Of a stretch of 64,000 nt of DNA, positions 21,287 to 28,580 are shown one piece after another. The notes under the pieces were generated by a model, which saw nothing but the letters and a program-made list of their open reading frames with translations, made no database searches and was not told the origin of the DNA. How positions within the stretch are numbered: position 1 is the first letter of the stretch; each line of letters begins with the position of its first letter. A program made the translations under genes and the position numbers. The stretch covers positions 6,448,001 through 6,512,000 of the forward strand of contig NZ_CP080521.1 in assembly GCF_019468565.1 (NCBI RefSeq). The letters are read 5' to 3'. This DNA is from Pseudonocardia sp. DSM 110487 (lineage in GTDB: Bacteria; Actinomycetota; Actinomycetes; Mycobacteriales; Pseudonocardiaceae).

Positions 21287-22776
21287 CCCCTACCGTCCGT
21301 CGACTCCCGCCCGGCGTGCCAGCGGGCGAGGCGACCGCGCTGGTCGACGGCCCGGATCCGGTCCTCGGCGGCCTTCCTCGCCTTGGCCGTGGTGACGACG
21401 AGCAGCTGGTCGCGCTCGCGCAGCCGGGTGTCGTCGGTGGGAGTGAAGCCCTGTCCGTTCCGCACGACGAGGCTGACCATCGCGCCACGGGGCAGGCGCA
21501 GCTCGCGCAGGTATACCCCACGCAGTCGCGACCCCGCCGGCACCTGGATCTGCAGCAGGTCGGCGGACATCTGGTCGAGCGGGGCGGCGTCCACGGAGAG
21601 TTCCCGCGGCTCGGCCTCCCGCGACACCCGCAGCAGGCGCGCGACCAACGGCAGCGTGGTGCCCTGCAGCAGGGTGAGCCCCACGACCAGCACGAACACG
21701 ACGTCCACCAACGCCTGTCCGCTCGGTGCTCCCTCGATGAACGCGACCAGCGCGAACACGATGGGCACCGCCCCGCGCAGGCCGGCCCACGACAGGAACG
21801 CCTGGTCCCGCCACGGCACCCGGAACGGCGCCGCGGCGGCCAGCACCGACAGCGGGCGCGCGGCGACGATGAGGACCACCCCCGCCACGAGCGCCGGCAC
21901 GATCGCGTCGACCAGTCGGGGCGGCGATGCGTAGAGACCGAGCAGCACGAACAGCCCGATCTGGGCCAGCCAGCCCATCCCCTCGGCGAACGATCGGACG
22001 TCGCCCCGGTGCGGGAGGTCGGCGTTGCCTAGTACCAGCGCCGCGACGTACACGGCGAGCAGGCCCGACGCGTGCGCGAATTGCCCCGCCGAATAGGCGA
22101 GGACGCAGACGGCGAGCGTCGCGAGCGGGTACAGGCCGGTGGCGGGGAGTGCGGCTCGGCGCAGCGCCCACGCCCCGCCGAGCCCGAAGAGCACACCGAG
22201 CACGCCGCCCGCTGCCAGCTCGTACGCCACCAGCGCCGGTGTGAGCCAGGTGATGGGATCGTCGGAGGCCAGCAGGACGACGGCGATCACAACGGGCGCG
22301 TCGTTGGAGCCGGACTCCAACTCCAGCACCCCGGCCAGCCGCGGTGAGACACCCACCCCGCGCAGCACGCTGAACACGGCGGCGGCGTCGGTGGAGGCCA
22401 GAACCGCGCCCCACAGGAACGCGGCCCGCCAGTCAAGGCCCAGCAGCAGGTGCAGTGCCACCCCGACCACGCCGATGCTGACGGCCACCCCGATGGTCGA
22501 GAGCGCGACGCCCACGCCCAGCGACGGCCGCACGGCTTTCCAGCGCGTGGTCAGCCCGCCCTCGGCGAGAATCAGTACCAGCGCAGCCCACCCGATCGAC
22601 TCGGTGAGCGGGGCGTCGGAGAACTGGATGCCGACCACGGACTCGCCGAGGAGGATCCCCATCCCGAGGTAGAGCAGCAGCGAGGGCAGCCCGAGGCGGA
22701 CCGAGACCCGCACGGCGAACACCCCGAGCAGCACAACGGCGGCCGCGACGCCGAGCACCATCTCCAGGCTCGCCAT
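21283..22776 (-). CDS. potassium/proton antiporter (CPA family) with C-terminal RCK_C domain
   Basis: A protein of about 497 residues. The N-terminal ~390 residues have about twelve membrane helices with the exchanger motifs ASTDAAAVFSVLR and LESGSNDAP, the paired acidic residues used for cation/proton exchange. The C-terminus (about 410-485) is a TrkA-C/RCK_C-type regulatory domain (SRLRGVYLRELRLPRGAMV), as in NhaP2/CvrA-type K+/H+ antiporters. ATG 22776 is preferred over the upstream GTG-type start because GGAGGTGG lies 7 bases before it. Its stop overlaps the lspA start. The expected role is cation and pH homeostasis; the ion preference is inferred from the family. Confidence 0.88.
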   Translation of the reverse strand: MASLEMVLGVAAAVVLLGVFAVRVSVRLGLPSLLLYLGMGILLGESVVGIQFSDAPLTESIGWAALVLILAEGGLTTRWKAVRPSLGVGVALSTIGVAVSIGVVGVALHLLLGLDWRAAFLWGAVLASTDAAAVFSVLRGVGVSPRLAGVLELESGSNDAPVVIAVVLLASDDPITWLTPALVAYELAAGGVLGVLFGLGGAWALRRAALPATGLYPLATLAVCVLAYSAGQFAHASGLLAVYVAALVLGNADLPHRGDVRSFAEGMGWLAQIGLFVLLGLYASPPRLVDAIVPALVAGVVLIVAARPLSVLAAAAPFRVPWRDQAFLSWAGLRGAVPIVFALVAFIEGAPSGQALVDVVFVLVVGLTLLQGTTLPLVARLLRVSREAEPRELSVDAAPLDQMSADLLQIQVPAGSRLRGVYLRELRLPRGAMVSLVVRNGQGFTPTDDTRLRERDQLLVVTTAKARKAAEDRIRAVDQRGRLARWHAGRESTDGRG

Positions 22777-22883
22777 GCCCACCTCCGCGCCCACGTCCGC
22801 CCGCACACGGTATCGGCGCAGGTCGCGGGGCCTGCCACAGGTAACTCAGTCGGTGGGCACCCGTGGCGGGCGGGGGGAGCTGG

Positions 22884-23405
22884 TCAGTGCCGCGGTGCGG
22901 CGGGTGGGCGGGTGGTGAGTGCGGTGAGCTGCTGGATGTCGTGGCGGAGGCGGAGGGCGGCGATCGCCTCCGGGTCCGGTGGCCCCCCGCGGCCCAGCAG
23001 CTCCCCAAGTTCACGCAGGTAGATCTCGTGCCCGGCAGGCGACACCAGGAACAGCATGCGGGCAGGCTCGGGTCCGGGGTTGGAGAAGGCGTGCGGGCAG
23101 CCGGCCGGGACGAACATGAAGCTGCCCGGGCCACCGCGGTGGGTGGTTGCGCCGGAGGCCGACTCCCAGCTGCGCCAGTCGCCGTCGGCCCGTCCGACGG
23201 GGTGGAAGGCGAGCAGGTCGAGCTCGCCGTCGAGGACGTAGAACACCTCCTCGGCCTCGGCGTGCAGGTGGGCGCCCACGTCGAAGCCCGGGGCGACGTC
23301 GGCTTCGAACGCCGACCAGATCGTCGACTGCTCGGCACCGACTTTGAGGGTCATGTTCTGGATCTTCGTGCCGGCGCCGGGAGGCAGTACCAGTCCGTCG
23401 GTCAC
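22884..23405 (-). CDS. cupin-domain protein
   Basis: A 173-residue single-domain cupin. Motif 1 is GAHLHAEAEEVFYVLDGELDL with two His and a Glu as likely metal ligands, and motif 2 is PAGCPHAFSNPG with the third His. The product may be a metal-dependent dioxygenase, isomerase or a sensor; nothing specifies which. GTG 23405 is chosen because upstream in-frame codons run into the promoter region. The gene is divergent from an XRE-family regulator across 143 bp containing palindromes, so it is probably that regulator's target. Confidence 0.82.
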   Translation of the reverse strand: MTDGLVLPPGAGTKIQNMTLKVGAEQSTIWSAFEADVAPGFDVGAHLHAEAEEVFYVLDGELDLLAFHPVGRADGDWRSWESASGATTHRGGPGSFMFVPAGCPHAFSNPGPEPARMLFLVSPAGHEIYLRELGELLGRGGPPDPEAIAALRLRHDIQQLTALTTRPPAAPRH

Positions 23406-23460
23406 ATCGACTCGCTCTCGTGCTCGGTCGTGCGGTGCGGGGTCCCCGCCGATCACCGGA

Positions 23461-23510
23461 ACGCTAGCCAGCCACGACGTGGGCGGTCCTGGTACTGGGA
23501 CTGCTAGCGT
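23461..23510. promoter_or_regulatory. palindromic operator candidate between cupin and XRE regulator
   Basis: Within the 143-bp divergent gap, a near-perfect 16-bp palindrome lies at 23486-23501 (GTCCTGGTACTGGGAC, 12 of 16 symmetric positions). It is bracketed by ACGCTAGC (23461-23468) and its exact reverse complement GCTAGCGT (23503-23510). The TAGCGT part resembles an actinobacterial -10 element facing the regulator gene. An autoregulatory operator for the XRE regulator is a reasonable guess. Confidence 0.4.
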
Positions 23511-23548
23511 CGACGACGTTCCATGATCGGTGAGGAGCCCGCATCGAC

Positions 23549-24499
23549 GTGAGCAGCGACCGGGCCGCCCGCCAGGCCGAGCTGGGCGCATTCCTGCGAT
23601 CGCGCCGGGCCCGGTTGCGCCCCGCGGACGTCGGGCTCCCGGCGGATCAGCACCCCGGCCGCAGGCGCACTCCCGGGCTGCGCCGCGAGGAGGTCGCCGA
23701 GCTATCCGGAGTGGGCGTCACCTGGTACACCTGGCTGGAGCAGGGGCGCAACGTCACCGCGTCCGAGCAGGTGATCGACGCCCTGGCTCGCGCGCTACGG
23801 CTCGATCCGGCCCAGCACCGGCACCTTCGCACCTTGGGCGGGTTGGCCACCGACCCGGCCGTCGGGGCCGTGGAGGTGGTGCGCGACCGGTTGCAGCGCC
23901 TGGTCGACGCGGCGGCTCCCAGCATCGCCTCCGTGTACGACGTCCACCTGGACTACGTGGTCTGGAACGACGCGTACCGGCAGCTGCGCCACGACCCAGC
24001 CACGTTGCCCGAGGACCGCCGCAACCTGCTGTGGATGATGTTCACCGATGCCGGGAGCCGGGCTCGACTCGGTCGTTGGGAGCCTGCGGCGCGGGCCGTG
24101 CTCGGGCAGTTCCGCGCCGCTGCAGGGCGTCGCCCGGCCGACCCCCGGTTCGCCGCGATCGTCGCCGGGCTGGCCGAGGAGAGCCCCGAGTTCCGGCTGT
24201 GGTGGACCCAGCACCCGGTCCGCGAGTTCCGGCCCGCGACCATCACCGTCGACCATCCGGCGATCGGGCCACTGGAGCTGGAGATGTTCCAGCTCCGGCC
24301 GGTCGAGCACCCCGAGTTGCTCATGGTCGTGCAGGTCCCGGCGAACCCGCACGACCGGGACCGGGTCGCGGCGTTCCTCGGGCGGGCGCGGGACGGCCCG
24401 GCTGCCGGCCCCACTCCGATTGACAGCGCGGACGGGGGGTTGTCCCCACCCCAGCCCGGGGGACGAGCGGGATGGTGTCCCCCCGCTCCGGCTCCCTAG
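23549..24499 (+). CDS. XRE-family regulator with MmyB-like ligand-binding domain
   Basis: A 316-residue regulator. The N-terminal helix-turn-helix (about residues 10-85) contains LRREEVAELSGVGVTWYTWL followed by LEQGRNVTASEQVIDALARA. The remaining ~190 residues match the PAS-like MmyB ligand-binding domain common in actinobacteria (VYDVHLDYVVWNDAYR; NLLWMMFTD; then FRLWWTQHPV). The C-terminal ~30 residues are Pro/Gly-rich and low-complexity. The start is GTG 23549. It is divergent from the cupin gene, the likely regulated target; the ligand is unknown. Confidence 0.88.
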   Translation: MSSDRAARQAELGAFLRSRRARLRPADVGLPADQHPGRRRTPGLRREEVAELSGVGVTWYTWLEQGRNVTASEQVIDALARALRLDPAQHRHLRTLGGLATDPAVGAVEVVRDRLQRLVDAAAPSIASVYDVHLDYVVWNDAYRQLRHDPATLPEDRRNLLWMMFTDAGSRARLGRWEPAARAVLGQFRAAAGRRPADPRFAAIVAGLAEESPEFRLWWTQHPVREFRPATITVDHPAIGPLELEMFQLRPVEHPELLMVVQVPANPHDRDRVAAFLGRARDGPAAGPTPIDSADGGLSPPQPGGRAGWCPPAPAP

Positions 24500-24508
24500 C
24501 CTGCTCGC

Positions 24509-25828
24509 ATGGTCATCGCGTCGCCCGTGGAGGGCGCCCCCGCGGCACCCCCGCCGCACCGCGACCCGCTCCGGGCGCTGGTGGCGCCGTCCACCTGGCT
24601 CTCGGCCGCCCACCTGCTGCTCGACGTCGTCGTCGGCACGGCGTCGGCGTTCGTGCTGGGCATGGGGCTGTTCTTCAGCATCGCCCTGTTCCCGCTCGCG
24701 CTGGCCGGGGTGCCGGTGTGGATCGTCACCGCGTGGGTGAGCGCCGGGATGGCCCGCCTCGAACGCGCGCGCTACCGCATGCTGCTCGGCGTCGAGATCG
24801 GCGTGCATCCCCTGCCGGCCTTCCAGCCCAACCCGCTGCGCTACGGCGGGGTCCTGTGGCGCGACCCCGGTGTGCGCAGGCGCGCGCTGCACCAGCTGAT
24901 CGCCGCGCCGGTCGGGGTGCTCACCAGCGGGATCACCTACGCACTGCTGTCCGGTGCGCTCGCGTTGCTGGCCATGCCGCTGCTCGCCATCGCGGGCCCG
25001 GCCGACGGCACCGTCACGTACGGGATCCCGTTCGTCGACACCAGGGCGGGGCGGGCGATGCTCGCCGGGCTCGGCCTCGTCCTGCTGCTCGCCGCCCCCG
25101 CCGTGCTGCGCGCGCTCACGGCCGTCGACACCGCCATCGCCCGCGCCCTGCTCGGCCCGGTGCCCGATGCACTCGCGCGCCGCGTCGACGAGCTCGAGCG
25201 CAGCCGCGCCCGGGTCGTCGACGCGGGTGAGGCGGAGCGGCGCAGGCTGGAGCGTGACCTGCACGACGGCACCCAGCAGCGGCTGGTCGCGCTGGGGATG
25301 ACGCTGGGCAGAGCGAAATCGCGGTACAAGAAGGACCCCTCGGCCGTCGGCGAGCTGCTCGACGACGCCCACCAGCAGGCCAAGGACGCCGTCACCGAGC
25401 TGCGCGGGCTCATCCGAGGCCTGCACCCGCCCGTGCTCACCGACCGCGGCCTCGACGCGGCGCTCTCCGCGATCGCCGTGCGCTGCCCGGTGCCGGTACA
25501 GCTCACCGTCGAGATCGACGAGCGCCCCAGCTCCACTGTGGAGGCGATCGGCTACTTCGTGGTGGCCGAGGCACTGACCAACGTCGCCCGCCACTCCGGC
25601 GCATCCCATGCCTCGGTCGCGGTGCGCCGGGAGCGCGGCGGGCCGGTCTGGATCACCGTCACCGACGACGGTGTAGGCGGCGCCGACCCCGACCGCGGCA
25701 CCGGCCTGCGCGGCCTCGCCGACCGCGTGTCCGGGGTCGACGGCCAGCTGCGCGTCGACTCCCCCGTCGGCGGGCCCACCGTGCTCACGGTCGAGCTCCC
25801 CACCGCGCCGGCAGGGCTCACCCCGTGA
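24509..25828 (+). CDS. NarL-type sensor histidine kinase (HisKA_3)
   Basis: A 439-residue membrane sensor kinase. Four hydrophobic segments occupy about residues 30-80 and 130-205. The dimerisation/phosphoacceptor helix reads ERRRLERDLHDGTQQRL with His252 as phosphorylated residue. The ATPase domain has the N box AEALTNVARHSGA and the G box VTDDGVGGADPDRGTGLRG. There is no large extracellular domain, so the signal is probably sensed within the membrane. The start ATG lies 9 bases after the XRE gene. Its stop overlaps the response-regulator start (GTGA), so the pair is a two-component system. Confidence 0.93.
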   Translation: MVIASPVEGAPAAPPPHRDPLRALVAPSTWLSAAHLLLDVVVGTASAFVLGMGLFFSIALFPLALAGVPVWIVTAWVSAGMARLERARYRMLLGVEIGVHPLPAFQPNPLRYGGVLWRDPGVRRRALHQLIAAPVGVLTSGITYALLSGALALLAMPLLAIAGPADGTVTYGIPFVDTRAGRAMLAGLGLVLLLAAPAVLRALTAVDTAIARALLGPVPDALARRVDELERSRARVVDAGEAERRRLERDLHDGTQQRLVALGMTLGRAKSRYKKDPSAVGELLDDAHQQAKDAVTELRGLIRGLHPPVLTDRGLDAALSAIAVRCPVPVQLTVEIDERPSSTVEAIGYFVVAEALTNVARHSGASHASVAVRRERGGPVWITVTDDGVGGADPDRGTGLRGLADRVSGVDGQLRVDSPVGGPTVLTVELPTAPAGLTP

Positions 25829-26493
25829 CCACTGACTCGATGACAACTGCGCGGGTCACTGTCGCGGAGGACTCGGTGCTGCTGCGAGAAGGGCTCTCGC
25901 GGCTGCTCACCGAGGCCGGGTTCGAGGTGGTGGATGCCGTCGGCGACGGGGAGGCGCTCCTGCGGTCGGTCGCCGCGCGACAGCCCGACGTCGTCCTCGC
26001 CGACGTCCGGATGCCGCCCACGCACTCCGACGAGGGGCTGCGCGCTGCGCTGGTGATCAGGTCCCGGTGGCCCGCGGTGGCCGTGCTCGTGCTGTCGCAG
26101 TACGTGGAGGAGCGATATGCCACCGAGCTGCTCGCGGGCGACACCCGCGGCGTCGGCTACCTGCTGAAGGACCGCGTGGCCGACGTCGAGACGTTCGTCG
26201 AGGCGCTGCACCGCGTACGGGCGGGCGGCACCGCCCTCGACCCCGAGGTCGTCTCGCAGATCTTCGCCCGCTCGCGGCGGGCCGCGCCACTCGCCGCGCT
26301 CACCCGGCGGGAGCGCGACGTGCTCGCCCTGATGGCCGAGGGCCGCTCCAACGCCGGGATCGCCGCTGAGCTCGTGGTGAGCGAGGGCGCGGTCGAGAAG
26401 CACATCAGCGGGATCTTCGGCAAGCTCGCCCTCCCCGCGGCGCCCACCGACCACCGGCGCGTGCTCGCCGTGCTCAAGTATCTGGAGGACTGA
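25825..26493 (+). CDS. NarL/FixJ-family response regulator
   Basis: A 222-residue two-domain regulator. The receiver domain has the acidic pair Glu15-Asp16, the phosphoacceptor Asp60 (VVLADVRMPP), and a conserved Lys in YLLKDRV. The C-terminal LuxR-type helix-turn-helix reads LTRRERDVLALMAEGRSNAG followed by the recognition helix near AVEKHISGIFGKL. It starts at GTG 25825 overlapping the kinase stop codon and ends 3 bases before the DUF4097 gene, so all three are one operon. It likely regulates its own operon and nearby envelope genes, but no binding site is identified. Confidence 0.94.
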   Translation: MTTDSMTTARVTVAEDSVLLREGLSRLLTEAGFEVVDAVGDGEALLRSVAARQPDVVLADVRMPPTHSDEGLRAALVIRSRWPAVAVLVLSQYVEERYATELLAGDTRGVGYLLKDRVADVETFVEALHRVRAGGTALDPEVVSQIFARSRRAAPLAALTRRERDVLALMAEGRSNAGIAAELVVSEGAVEKHISGIFGKLALPAAPTDHRRVLAVLKYLED

Positions 26494-26496
26494 CCG

Positions 26497-27273
26497 GTGA
26501 TCGCACCCGCGCCCGCGAAGGCGCATCCAGCGGTGGTGACCGCCGCCGTGCTCATGGTCGTGCTGGTCTGCGGCACGGGCGCGTTCGCGCTGCTGTCCGA
26601 GGTGGTGACCAGGACCGTCGAACGCACCAACGCGTTCGCCCCGGCCACCGAGCGGCTCGTGGTCGACGCCGACGGCGACGTCACGCTCGGCCCGAGCCCC
26701 GATGGGCAGGTCCACGTGTACACGGTCGTCCGGCACGGGCTGGGCGAACCCGAGATCGTGCAGGAGTCCACCCCCGCAGGCATCCGGTTGGGCGCCCGCT
26801 GCGGCGAGTTCCTCGCCGTCCGCTGTGACGTCCGGCACGAGGTCCAGGTGCCGCCCGGGTTCGAGGTGATGATCGACGGCATCGACGGCGACGTCGCCGC
26901 GAGCCGCCTGACCGGGCCCCTGACGGTCGACCGCCTGACCGGCGACATCACCGCCGTCGACCTCAGCGGCCCGCTCGACCTGCGAACGAGCGAGGGCGAG
27001 ATCACCGGCGAGGCCCTGCGCGCCGAGGAGCTCATGGCCACCTCCGACACCGGCGACGTGCGGCTGGAGCTGGTGGTGCCCCCGCGATCGGTCGAGGTCA
27101 CCACGGCCAGCGGCGAGGTCGACCTGGCCGTGCCGGCCGACACGACCTACCGCGTCGACGCCAACACCGACGCCGGCGAGGAACGCGTGCTCGTGCCGCT
27201 CGACTCGACCTCCACCCGAACCCTGCGGGTCAACGGCGTCGACGGCGACGTGACCGTCCGCCCCACCCGCTGA
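26497..27273 (+). CDS. DUF4097-family membrane-anchored beta-repeat protein
   Basis: A 258-residue protein with one N-terminal transmembrane segment (VVTAAVLMVVLVCGTGAFAL, about residues 12-31), the rest probably extracytoplasmic. From about residue 125 it has short repeating beta units such as IDGIDGDVAASRLTGPLTVD, DLRTSEGEITG and TTASGEVDL, typical of DUF4097/adhesin-like right-handed beta structures. The GTG start at 26497 has GGAGG at 26483-26487 and follows the response regulator by 3 bases. Co-transcription with a kinase lacking an external sensor domain suggests it could be an accessory sensor or an output of the system; this is inference. Confidence 0.75.
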   Translation: MIAPAPAKAHPAVVTAAVLMVVLVCGTGAFALLSEVVTRTVERTNAFAPATERLVVDADGDVTLGPSPDGQVHVYTVVRHGLGEPEIVQESTPAGIRLGARCGEFLAVRCDVRHEVQVPPGFEVMIDGIDGDVAASRLTGPLTVDRLTGDITAVDLSGPLDLRTSEGEITGEALRAEELMATSDTGDVRLELVVPPRSVEVTTASGEVDLAVPADTTYRVDANTDAGEERVLVPLDSTSTRTLRVNGVDGDVTVRPTR

Positions 27274-27277
27274 GCGG

Positions 27278-28039
27278 TCAGGCGACCGTCCAGGAGAGCG
27301 TGGCGGCCGTTCGGGGCTGGTCCAGCCGCTCCAGCTCCTCGGCCACCTCGGGCACGGCCTCCTCCGGCAGGCACAGCCTCCTGGTGACCCACGCCGGGTC
27401 CTGCCGGGGCGGCACCTCCCGCTCCCACCGCCGCACGACGGGGTCGACGCCGATCTCGCGCAGCACGGCGGCCGCGTCGTCGGCCGTGGCGGGGCGGGGC
27501 CGGTGCAGGTCGTGGAAGCGCACCCAGAGCGGGTCGAGCCACGCCATCGGGTGCTGCGTCATCATCTCGACCACGACGCCCCGATGGGCCGCCGCCGTGA
27601 GCGCCGCGAGGAAGGGCACGAGGTCCACCACGTTGTGCAGCACGTGGTGGCAGACCACCACGTCGGCGGTGCCGGCCTCGGGTGCGGCGCCGGGCCACCT
27701 GCCGAGCACCGTCCGGTGCGGGATGCCGCGGGCGCCTGCCTCGGCTGCGAACGCGTCGAGCATGTCCTGCTGCTGGTCGGCGCCGGTGAGGTGGCCCGCC
27801 TTGCCGGCGAGCGCGAACGACGCCGCACCGCCGCCGCAGCCGACGTCGAGCACGCTGCCGCCGTCGGGCAGCAGCGCCTGCGCGGCCCGGAGGGACGGCG
27901 TGTCGACGGGCTCGGCAGGGGGTGTGAAAAAGGTGACCTCGTGGTGCCACGGGTCGGCGGGCGCCCGCGCGAGGATCTCCGGCGGGATCCCGCGACCCTC
28001 CTGGAGCTCGGCCCACCGCGTGGCCGCCGGTCCCCCCAT
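27278..28039 (-). CDS. SAM-dependent methyltransferase
   Basis: A 253-residue protein with motif I VLDVGCGGGAASFAL (about residues 63-77), an acidic motif II in GADQQQDMLD, and VVVCHHVLHNVVDLVPFL as motif IV/post-I. The sequence pattern is that of general class I methyltransferases with an extended C-terminal region rich in Arg and Pro. Substrate is unknown. It is convergent with the DUF4097 gene, only 4 bases apart, with no terminator hairpin between them. No other gene is coupled to it. Confidence 0.8.
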   Translation of the reverse strand: MGGPAATRWAELQEGRGIPPEILARAPADPWHHEVTFFTPPAEPVDTPSLRAAQALLPDGGSVLDVGCGGGAASFALAGKAGHLTGADQQQDMLDAFAAEAGARGIPHRTVLGRWPGAAPEAGTADVVVCHHVLHNVVDLVPFLAALTAAAHRGVVVEMMTQHPMAWLDPLWVRFHDLHRPRPATADDAAAVLREIGVDPVVRRWEREVPPRQDPAWVTRRLCLPEEAVPEVAEELERLDQPRTAATLSWTVA

Positions 28040-28081
28040 GGGTGACGAGTATGCCTCCCGGTCGCCCGCCGGACAGCCCGA

Positions 28082-28357
28082 TCAGGCCATGAGTTCGGCC
28101 AACCGGGCGGTCAGCGCGGTCCGATCGCCACGCACCGCGACGACCTTGTCCCGCCCGCGCGCCCCGACGACGATCTCGAAATCACCGCGGCGCACCCCGA
28201 ACGCCGTGGCGAGCGCCGCCACGACGGCAGCGTTCGCCGCACCCTCGACGGCCCGCGCTCGCACGGCCACGACGAGGGCCGGGCCACGCGGGCCCGCCCA
28301 CGTTCCGCCGACCTCGTCCCGGCGGGCACCGGGGCGGACGCGCACGGCAATCCGCAT
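28082..28357 (-). CDS. DUF167 / YggU-family protein
   Basis: A small protein of about 91 residues. The segments RVRPGARRDEVGG, VRARAVEGAANAAVVAALA and RDKVVAVRGD follow the YggU/DUF167 pattern of a basic N-terminal strand and two helices. The function of the family is not established. ATG 28357 matches the usual family start; an in-frame GTG at 28381 is also possible. In many bacteria yggU lies beside yggS and yggT, but here those genes are about 8-10 kb away. A REP-like hairpin and a 22-bp tandem array lie in its upstream region before ileS. Confidence 0.82.
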   Translation of the reverse strand: MRIAVRVRPGARRDEVGGTWAGPRGPALVVAVRARAVEGAANAAVVAALATAFGVRRGDFEIVVGARGRDKVVAVRGDRTALTARLAELMA

Positions 28358-28430
28358 GCCGTCGCCGGCAGGCGCCGTCACCGCGAGACCCGGGTCCGGA
28401 CGCGGGGCGCGGCGTGGGCGAACTCCGGCG

Positions 28431-28473
28431 GTCGAGTAGGGCCGGCGCCCCTGCGCCGGCCCGTACCGAGACC
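28431..28473. repeat. gene-end hairpin of the GGTCGAGTAG family
   Basis: Stem arms GTCGAGTAGGGCCGGCGCC and GCGCCGGCCCGTACCGAGAC pair around a short loop, forming a long GC-rich hairpin in the gap between ileS and the DUF167 gene. The outer parts (gtcgagtag / cgtaccgagac) closely match the outer arms of the two hairpins in the ftsI-murE gap. It is probably a terminator or a dispersed palindromic repeat. Confidence 0.65.
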
Positions 28474-28500
28474 ACGACCACTCGACGTGCCCGAAACCCG

Positions 28501-28580
28501 GACTCGCGTGCACCCAGAGCCCGACTCGCGTGCACTCACACCGCGACTCGCGTGCATCGAGAGCGCGACTCGCGGGTCAG
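28501..28580. repeat. 22-bp tandem repeat array at the end of ileS
   Basis: The word GACTCGCG begins at 28501, 28523, 28545 and 28567, an exact 22-bp period. The first three units share GACTCGCGTGCA followed by a more variable spacer; the fourth is cut off and runs into the ileS stop codon (28577-28579). The array therefore lies directly in the ileS 3' end. No function is evident. Confidence 0.85.

Noticed and set aside
28501..28580. CRISPR array
   Set aside because: The 22-bp units have no unique spacers of constant size, and no cas gene is nearby; it is a simple tandem repeat.
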